Source: an archaeon (GTDB taxonomy: Archaea > Nanobdellota > Nanobdellia > Woesearchaeales > GW2011-AR9). From it: 64,000 nt of DNA. Under the pieces are notes generated by a model that was given only the letters and a program-made list of their open reading frames with translations, did no database searches and was not told where the DNA came from. This document shows positions 58,824 through 64,000 of this stretch, piece by piece. The stretch spans positions 212,895 through 276,894 of the forward strand of contig JABHSG010000003.1 in assembly GCA_018697095.1 (NCBI GenBank). The letters are read 5' to 3'. Positions within the stretch are counted from its first letter, which is position 1. Every line of letters starts with the position of its first letter. Made by a program: the position numbers and the translations under genes.

Positions 58824-59108
58824 TCAAAAAAGTTCTAATCCATTTAGTTCATTTTCATAGCAAACATTCTTTACTCCAACTCCATCATCGAGTTGCGCTT
58901 TAATCATATTAACTTCCTTGCATAGTTGCACAGCGTCATATGCCTCATATGGGCCTTTAAAGATCACTTGTGGGCTTCCCTTGCAAAGTACACGTTTAGT
59001 CTTGCAGCAATATTTACAAGAAAAGCGATAGGAAAATAGGCTAGCTGTCTGCCCAGTAGACCAGTGATCACACGCTGCGCAAAAAAATAGATATGTTGCT
59101 ACTGTCAT
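58824..59108 (-). CDS. Small membrane protein with cysteine-rich (zinc-ribbon-like) segment
   Basis: 94 residues from the ATG at 59108 (MTVATYLFFCAACDHWS). A hydrophobic start bears CAAC, and after a short stretch CKYCCKTKRVLC follows, so two CxxC pairs could bind a metal or form disulfides. The rest is polar. No family recognised. The coding status is moderately supported by amino-acid composition and the lack of any other feature here. Confidence 0.5.
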   Translation of the reverse strand: MTVATYLFFCAACDHWSTGQTASLFSYRFSCKYCCKTKRVLCKGSPQVIFKGPYEAYDAVQLCKEVNMIKAQLDDGVGVKNVCYENELNGLELF

Positions 59109-59230
59109 AATTACTATATTACAAACTCTGTATAAGAACTCCACCCAAGCCTGACCAGTGACCAGTGGCTTAATTTCAGTATCTTTGACAAAATATTTAT
59201 AAAGAGGATAATCGAAGACAAAACATCTAC

Positions 59231-59303
59231 AGCCCCATGGTGTAGTGGACTATCATAGTGCCCTTTGGAGGCGCTGACCGCGGTTCGAATCCGCGTGGGG
59301 CTA
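59231..59303 (+). tRNA. tRNA-Gln (anticodon TTG)
   Basis: 73 bases, no intron. Acceptor AGCCCCA pairs with TGGGGCT. The anticodon stem GTGCC/GGCGC encloses CTTTGGA, giving TTG at 34-36. The T arm is CCGCG-GTTCGAAT-CGCGT type. Discriminator A and no CCA. Reads CAA/CAG. Confidence 0.93.
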
Positions 59304-59378
59304 CTACCCTTTTGGGAACCTGGCAAGGGCTACTTGGTCCTTGTCACTATTTTTCTTATTCAGCGTTGGTCATTTTCC

Positions 59379-59405
59379 ATATGAAAAGAGAACTTTGTTT
59401 CATAT
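59379..59405. other. Second hairpin with the same 16-base core
   Basis: ATATGAAA and TTTCATAT form a perfect 8-bp stem around AGAGAACTTTG. The core AAAGAGAACTTTGTTT (59385-59400) is identical to that at 58741-58756. The outer stem sequence is entirely different, yet paired. It lies just upstream of the 59437 small gene. Confidence 0.5.
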
Positions 59406-59436
59406 ATTTTAACTATGAAATAACTTGAAAGTTTAT

Positions 59437-59601
59437 ATGGAAAAAAATTTGATTGATGGTATCACATTAATTGGGATTGCTGTAGCACTTGTAGGTATTC
59501 TTCAAAATTCTAGTGGTTGGCAGATGTGGCTATTAATCATATCTGCTCTGATACTATGTGGTCTCGGGATTACTGAGGTCTTTTTTAACAAAGAGAAGTA
59601 A
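59437..59601 (+). CDS. 54-residue two-helix membrane protein
   Basis: ATG at 59437 to TAA at 59599-59601. Sequence MEKNLIDGITLIGIAVALVG, then LQNSSGWQMWLLIISALILCGLGI-type second helix and a basic FFNKEK end. Two membrane helices joined by a short loop. It starts 32 bases before the CAP-domain gene begins and may be co-expressed with it. No family recognised. Confidence 0.6.
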   Translation: MEKNLIDGITLIGIAVALVGILQNSSGWQMWLLIISALILCGLGITEVFFNKEK

Positions 59602-59633
59602 TGATTTATAAAATTTGTAAGTAAAGTAAATGT

Positions 59634-60716
59634 ATGTCAAGTTGGATCAAATCACCAGAGATTGATATTGTGGGTACCATAAAGTGGGTTCCTTTCCATA
59701 TGTTAGTGTTCTTTGTAATTGGGTTTATTCTATCAAAGTTTCAAACCACTAGTATTTGGATATGGCCAATACTAGGGTTCTCTATGATTTTAAGTTCACG
59801 AGTTCTCCGTGCCTTTACACAGCATAAAAGAAAATTTAGATTTGACAAATGGCTATTATTTTGGACAGTATCGCACATGTTAGCAATAGCAATATCTGTT
59901 CAGATATTGAACCATTTTGATGTATCTAAATATATCTATATCTTGTTGGTTTCTTCTATAGTTCTATCTTTATTTTCCCAAACAATCCAAACAATGTTCA
60001 GAAAGAAAGATTTGCTCATGTTAGTTATGCTCATACTAACTATTTTCCTTCTGCTTACATCATCAACACTAAACAATGATGTGGACCAATACTTTGTTCA
60101 AAGTGTTTCCTTTGTATCAAGTAATTATTCGAATGTTGATTTATCAGATGAACCGATTGAGATAGAAGAAGAGATTATTGAAGTTGAAAATACACCTTCA
60201 ATTATTGAAAGTACACAGGCTGCAATTGAAGACTTCCTTGAACCTGAGTGGGAATCAGATTTTACTCAAGAGATTGAACTGGCAATATTAAAATACTCCA
60301 ATGAAGAAAGACAAGCCAATGGGCTTTCTGTGTTGGAGTGGGATCAAGAACTTCGTGACATTGCGTTTGACCACAGTTTAGATATGGCTCAGAATGATTT
60401 CTTTGATCATATGAATCTCAACGGTCAAGACCCCACTGACAGAGCAATTGCAGGTGGGTACAGTGTTCATAAGGAGTTAAGTGGTGGTTGGTATTCAGAA
60501 GGTATTGCCGAGAATATTGGTTCAATGCCGACTGGAAGTGTTGTGGGGTATGGCTATATCTCTCGTGATGCTGATGAAATTGGAAAAGCTCATGTTGATA
60601 GTTGGATGGATAGTTCAGGACACAGAGCAAATATCTTGAGTGGAGATTATGATAAGTTAGGTGTAGGTGTTGCATATGATGGTTTGTATTATGTAGCAAC
60701 CCAAAACTTTTGGTGA
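59634..60716 (+). CDS. Membrane-anchored CAP-domain (SCP/PR1-like) protein
   Basis: 360 residues. Five membrane helices occupy residues about 15-150 (for example MLVFFVIGFILSKF, WLLFWTVSHMLAIAISVQIL, LLMLVMLILTIFLLLTSS). An acidic linker follows (EEEIIEVENTPSIIES). The CAP domain lies at about 215-360: LKYSNEERQANGLSVLEWD, DFFDHMNLNGQDP, IAENIG, GHRANILSGDYDKLGVGVAY, with the conserved His residues in place. CAP domains occur in secreted defence, spore and adhesion proteins. The role here is unknown, with the domain probably outside the cell. Confidence 0.9.
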   Translation: MSSWIKSPEIDIVGTIKWVPFHMLVFFVIGFILSKFQTTSIWIWPILGFSMILSSRVLRAFTQHKRKFRFDKWLLFWTVSHMLAIAISVQILNHFDVSKYIYILLVSSIVLSLFSQTIQTMFRKKDLLMLVMLILTIFLLLTSSTLNNDVDQYFVQSVSFVSSNYSNVDLSDEPIEIEEEIIEVENTPSIIESTQAAIEDFLEPEWESDFTQEIELAILKYSNEERQANGLSVLEWDQELRDIAFDHSLDMAQNDFFDHMNLNGQDPTDRAIAGGYSVHKELSGGWYSEGIAENIGSMPTGSVVGYGYISRDADEIGKAHVDSWMDSSGHRANILSGDYDKLGVGVAYDGLYYVATQNFW

Positions 60717-60769
60717 AGATCTTGGTTTCATAAGAGAATGTTAATAAATACTACAAGGAATATAACACT

Positions 60770-63700
60770 ATGCCAAATTCTAAGAAAAAACAATCTCTTG
60801 CTGAAGCTAATCCTTCTTTAGCTAAACAATGGCACTCTACTAAAAATGATGATTTGACACCTAAAGATGTTACTCCAGGTAGTAGTAAGAAAGTTTGGTG
60901 GCAGTGTTCTAAAGGGAAAGATCATGAATGGCAAGCAACAATAAAGAGCAGGTCAAATGGAAATGGGTGCAGTGTTTGCAGGGGTCGGACTGTTGTTAAG
61001 TCAAATTGTTTAGCTACTACTGATCCTAAATTAGCTAAACAATGGCACCCAACAAAGAATGGGGATCTAACTCCAAAAGATATAATCGCTGGGACTGAAA
61101 AAAAAGTTTGGTGGAAATGTCCTAAAGGAAAAGACCATGAATGGATCGCATCAGTTGTTAATCGTAAGAAAGGAAGAGGTTGCGCTGTTTGTAAAGGAAA
61201 TGTAGTAGTTGAATCAAATTGTTTATCTACAACACACCCTGATATAGCTAAACAATGGCACCCAACAAAGAATGGGGGTTTGACTCCAAAAAATGTTACA
61301 GCTGGAAGTAATAAGAAAGTTTGGTGGAAATGTCCTAAAGGAAAAGACCATGAATGGAAAACATCCGTTGCCGCAAAGAAGGGATGTTCAATATGCATGG
61401 GTCGTACTGTTGTAAAATCAAGTTGTCTAGCTAAGACTCATCCTAAAATTTCCAAGGAGTGGCACCCAACTAAGAATGGAACATTGACCCCTAGTGATGT
61501 TCATGCAGGGAGTAACAAAAAAGTTTGGTGGAAATGCACAAAAGGCAAAAATCATGAATGGGAATGCAAGGTTAGTAATAGAACAAGTAGGGAATATGGA
61601 TGTGCAATTTGCTCAAATCACAAAGTAACTGATTCAAACAGTCTTGCCCAAACTCATCCTGAATTAGCCAAAGAGTGGCACCCAACTAAGAATGGATCAC
61701 AAAAACCTACTAATTTTAAATCAGGAAGTAATAAGAAAGTTTGGTGGAAATGTCCTAAAGGAAAAGACCATGAATGGCAAGCAATAATTCAAAGCAGAGC
61801 TAAGGGTGGGGGGTGCGGTATCTGCAGTGGGTATGTCGTGGCTGAATCTACAAGTCTTGCCAAGAAAAATTCTACTGTCGCAAAAGATTGGCACCCAACC
61901 AAAAATGGTGACCTGACTCCTTCTGATGTTTATTATCAAAGTAGTAAGAAAGTTTGGTGGAAATGTCCTAAAGGAAAAGACCATGAGTGGTTTTCTCCAA
62001 TAGTTAACCGTACAAAAAGGGGAACTGGGTGCAATGTCTGTGTTGGCCACAAAGTAGTTTCCTCCAACAGTTTATTCAATCTGAAACCTGAATTAGCCAA
62101 AGAATGGCATCCAACTAAGAATGGTAAATTAACAGCAAAAGAGGTTACTGTTAATGCACCAAGAAAAGTGTGGTGGCAATGTTCAAAAGATAAACAACAC
62201 TCGTGGGAAACTTCAATCAGTAAAAGAAGTGGGCGAGGAGATACTTGCCCATATTGCAGTCAAAGATGGTCAATTGAGAACATTAGGTATTTTGTTAAAT
62301 CAATTAAAGATAATATTGATTCACTAACGCCAGCAGAGTTGTACATATTATTTCAACAAAATGGTCTGTTATCCACTTATAGCAAATCTAAACCATTCAT
62401 TGAAGCATTAAAGACAGGTAAATTTCCAAAAGAAGAATTAGAAAAATTCAGCAATGGTGAACCTTCTTTAGTTGATGATATAATTAATGATACTTCAATA
62501 AAATTAAATGATCATATTAACCTAGACACGAACGTAGGGAAACATGAAGTTACTGATGATGAACTAAATGAAGACATTAAAGAAAAGGAACTGCCTTCAG
62601 TTCAAACAAAAGATATTCTTGAAGCACTAAATAATTCCATTTTCTCAACTGCAGATCAAGAAGCTATTGAATACTTCATAACCTCTGGCTGTTCGAAAGT
62701 TTGGAAGCATGCATTTCGTGATGAGAAAGAAGCCTTGAAGCAAGCTAAAGCCTTCAAGGAAGGAAAGTTCCCTTTGATGGTGAAAAAGAGATTCATGGAA
62801 GAGTACGAAGGTGCAAAGAACCTAAAGATGCCAAAGGGTTATAATTTCCGAATTGCTGGAAAGAAAATAACTCCAAACCTTATGCAAAAGCTTGTTGCGT
62901 ATAGAGTTTTAAAACACAAAAGACAAGGTAATTGGTCTGGAACTGGTGCTGGAAAAACACTTTCAGCAATAATCGCAAGTCGAGTGATCAATTCTAAACT
63001 TACCATTGTCACTTGTCCAAACTCAGTTGTGGAAGGCTGGGAAAAAAATATCCCACTGGCTTTTCCAGATAGTAAAGTTTTTAGCAAAACATTGAAACCT
63101 GAACTTGATCTCTCTAAACATAACTACTTGATACTGAACTATGAAAAATTTCAACAACCAAATTCTGAAAAACTAGTTAGGGAATTGTTTGAAAAGTACA
63201 AAATTGATTTTATTGTGATAGATGAAATCCACTACTCCAAGCAACGGGTAGTGGAAAAAATGTCTAAAAGAAGGAAATTAATCTCTGCATTGATTTCTAA
63301 TTCTGGTGAGAAGAACATTAATCTTCATGTCTTGGGGTTATCAGCAACACCTGTAATAAATAACTTGCAAGAGGGCATTTCTCTGTTAGAACTGATACAT
63401 GGTGTCAAGTTTGATGACTTGAATAACAAGGCGACTGTAGCTAATTGTATCTCCCTGTATCAAAAATTATCTTCAGTGGGGATAAGGTGGTTACCAGATT
63501 ATAAGCAGGAATTGAATGAAATAATAATCCCTGTAAACTGTGATGAGTATGTTGGTGAAATTAGGAAGCTAGGTCCCAAAAGTACCATGTTGGACCTCGA
63601 GAAAGTTCTCACAAAAGCAAGAATCAATGTCATTAAAGAGAACATCAGGCCAAAGACTATTGTTTACACTCAATATGTTCAAGATATAGCTAAATATCTA

Positions 63701-64000
63701 AAAGATGAAATAGAAAAAGATACTGAATGGAAAGTTGGTTTTTACACTGGTCAAGACAAAACAGGAAAAGAAGGTTTCTTGAATGGGGATGTTGATGTAC
63801 TAATTGCCTCTAGTTCTATTGCAACTGGTGTTGATGGATTGCAGCATGTCTCTAATAGACTAATCATTAATGTGCTGCCTTGGACCAATGCAGAATTTAT
63901 TCAGCTAAAGGGGCGTATTTACAGACAAGGGCAGAAGAAATCTCATGTTGATATAATCATTCCACTATCTTCAGCTACTGTTAGCGGAGAGACATGGTCT
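60770..64000 (+). CDS. Seven zinc-ribbon (DUF4379-like) repeats fused to an SNF2-type helicase; C-terminus outside window
   Basis: Open from ATG 60770 to the window end (1077 codons). Residues about 8-500 hold seven repeats of about 65-70 residues, each with L-A-K-x-W-H-P-T-K-N-G, K-K-V-W-W-x-C, H-E-W and a final C-x-x-C, a treble-clef or zinc-ribbon set like DUF4379. A helical linker follows (LTPAELYILFQQNGLLS; FPKEELEKF). The helicase starts near 720: motif I GTGAGKTLSA, motif II DEIHYSKQ near 817, motif III GLSATP, and motif VI QLKGRIYRQGQKK. It probably recognises nucleic acid through the ribbons and remodels it with ATP. The family recurs in bacteria and viruses; a defence or repair role is inference. 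Confidence 0.9.
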   Translation, partial: MPNSKKKQSLAEANPSLAKQWHSTKNDDLTPKDVTPGSSKKVWWQCSKGKDHEWQATIKSRSNGNGCSVCRGRTVVKSNCLATTDPKLAKQWHPTKNGDLTPKDIIAGTEKKVWWKCPKGKDHEWIASVVNRKKGRGCAVCKGNVVVESNCLSTTHPDIAKQWHPTKNGGLTPKNVTAGSNKKVWWKCPKGKDHEWKTSVAAKKGCSICMGRTVVKSSCLAKTHPKISKEWHPTKNGTLTPSDVHAGSNKKVWWKCTKGKNHEWECKVSNRTSREYGCAICSNHKVTDSNSLAQTHPELAKEWHPTKNGSQKPTNFKSGSNKKVWWKCPKGKDHEWQAIIQSRAKGGGCGICSGYVVAESTSLAKKNSTVAKDWHPTKNGDLTPSDVYYQSSKKVWWKCPKGKDHEWFSPIVNRTKRGTGCNVCVGHKVVSSNSLFNLKPELAKEWHPTKNGKLTAKEVTVNAPRKVWWQCSKDKQHSWETSISKRSGRGDTCPYCSQRWSIENIRYFVKSIKDNIDSLTPAELYILFQQNGLLSTYSKSKPFIEALKTGKFPKEELEKFSNGEPSLVDDIINDTSIKLNDHINLDTNVGKHEVTDDELNEDIKEKELPSVQTKDILEALNNSIFSTADQEAIEYFITSGCSKVWKHAFRDEKEALKQAKAFKEGKFPLMVKKRFMEEYEGAKNLKMPKGYNFRIAGKKITPNLMQKLVAYRVLKHKRQGNWSGTGAGKTLSAIIASRVINSKLTIVTCPNSVVEGWEKNIPLAFPDSKVFSKTLKPELDLSKHNYLILNYEKFQQPNSEKLVRELFEKYKIDFIVIDEIHYSKQRVVEKMSKRRKLISALISNSGEKNINLHVLGLSATPVINNLQEGISLLELIHGVKFDDLNNKATVANCISLYQKLSSVGIRWLPDYKQELNEIIIPVNCDEYVGEIRKLGPKSTMLDLEKVLTKARINVIKENIRPKTIVYTQYVQDIAKYLKDEIEKDTEWKVGFYTGQDKTGKEGFLNGDVDVLIASSSIATGVDGLQHVSNRLIINVLPWTNAEFIQLKGRIYRQGQKKSHVDIIIPLSSATVSGETWS

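Overview
The window is AT-rich, gene-dense and archaeal. The GlyRS is of the archaeal/eukaryotic type. The three tRNAs have no encoded CCA, and one appears to carry a short intron. There is a TrmB regulator, a pilin-like class III signal sequence, an NFACT-R (NEMF/Tae2-like) protein, TATA-type promoters close to start codons, and T-rich tracts after genes. The many small membrane proteins with cysteine-bearing outer tails, the very large Asn/Ser/Thr-rich surface proteins with Ser/Gly linkers, and the patchy metabolism suggest a DPANN lineage, most likely Woesearchaeota/Pacearchaeota-like. That placement is inference; no rRNA gene is present.

Layout. 1-2.6 kb: a gene tail, glycyl-tRNA synthetase and two small surface proteins. 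2.8-12 kb: a giant parallel beta-helix surface protein (about 2660 aa) and a secreted protein. 12-17 kb: M32 carboxypeptidase, SGNH hydrolase, an unidentified structured RNA, an AlaE-like exporter, MgtE and a DnaQ-like exonuclease. 17-20.3 kb: a probable operon of radical SAM enzyme, U32-family [4Fe-4S] protein, stand-alone AroQ chorismate mutase and ferredoxin. 20.3-23.3 kb: duplicated small membrane proteins, lipoprotein MsrB, a membrane-bound wHTH regulator and AlkC glycosylase. 23.3-25.4 kb: a copper cluster (HMA/DsbD-like/cupredoxin protein, divergent HMA chaperone, DUF5676-like protein). 25.5-31.1 kb: an FG-GAP/Ig-like surface protein split by one in-frame TAG. 31.2-34.8 kb: CDF transporter, ArsR repressor and CopA ATPase. 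34.9-51.3 kb: mixed enzymes and membrane proteins, including a GT2/P-loop fusion, Dus, a frameshifted C39-like peptidase, a pilin-like protein, a TctA-like transporter, a class III nucleotide cyclase with a C-terminal membrane anchor and a YbaK deacylase. 51.3-52.2 kb: a LAGLIDADG homing endonuclease beside an apparently intron-bearing tRNA-Leu. 52.2-60.7 kb: TrmB, a B12-binding radical SAM protein with an unusual cysteine spacing, an M29-like protein, a Nudix gene with a TGA at a Trp position, DoxX, tRNA-Gln and a CAP-domain protein. 60.8 kb to the end: a large incomplete gene with seven zinc-ribbon repeats fused to an SNF2-type helicase.

How genes fit together. Two metal-handling blocks (23.3-25.4 and 31.2-34.8 kb) together provide copper chaperoning, export and regulation, with palindromic sites in their promoters. 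The 17-20 kb operon combines the parts needed for prephenate-dependent RNA hydroxylation as known for bacterial TrhP/RlhA: a U32 iron-sulfur protein, a source of prephenate and an iron-sulfur electron carrier. Three genes carry single disabling changes (TAG, TGA, frameshift), so either surface and accessory genes are decaying or the assembly has point errors.
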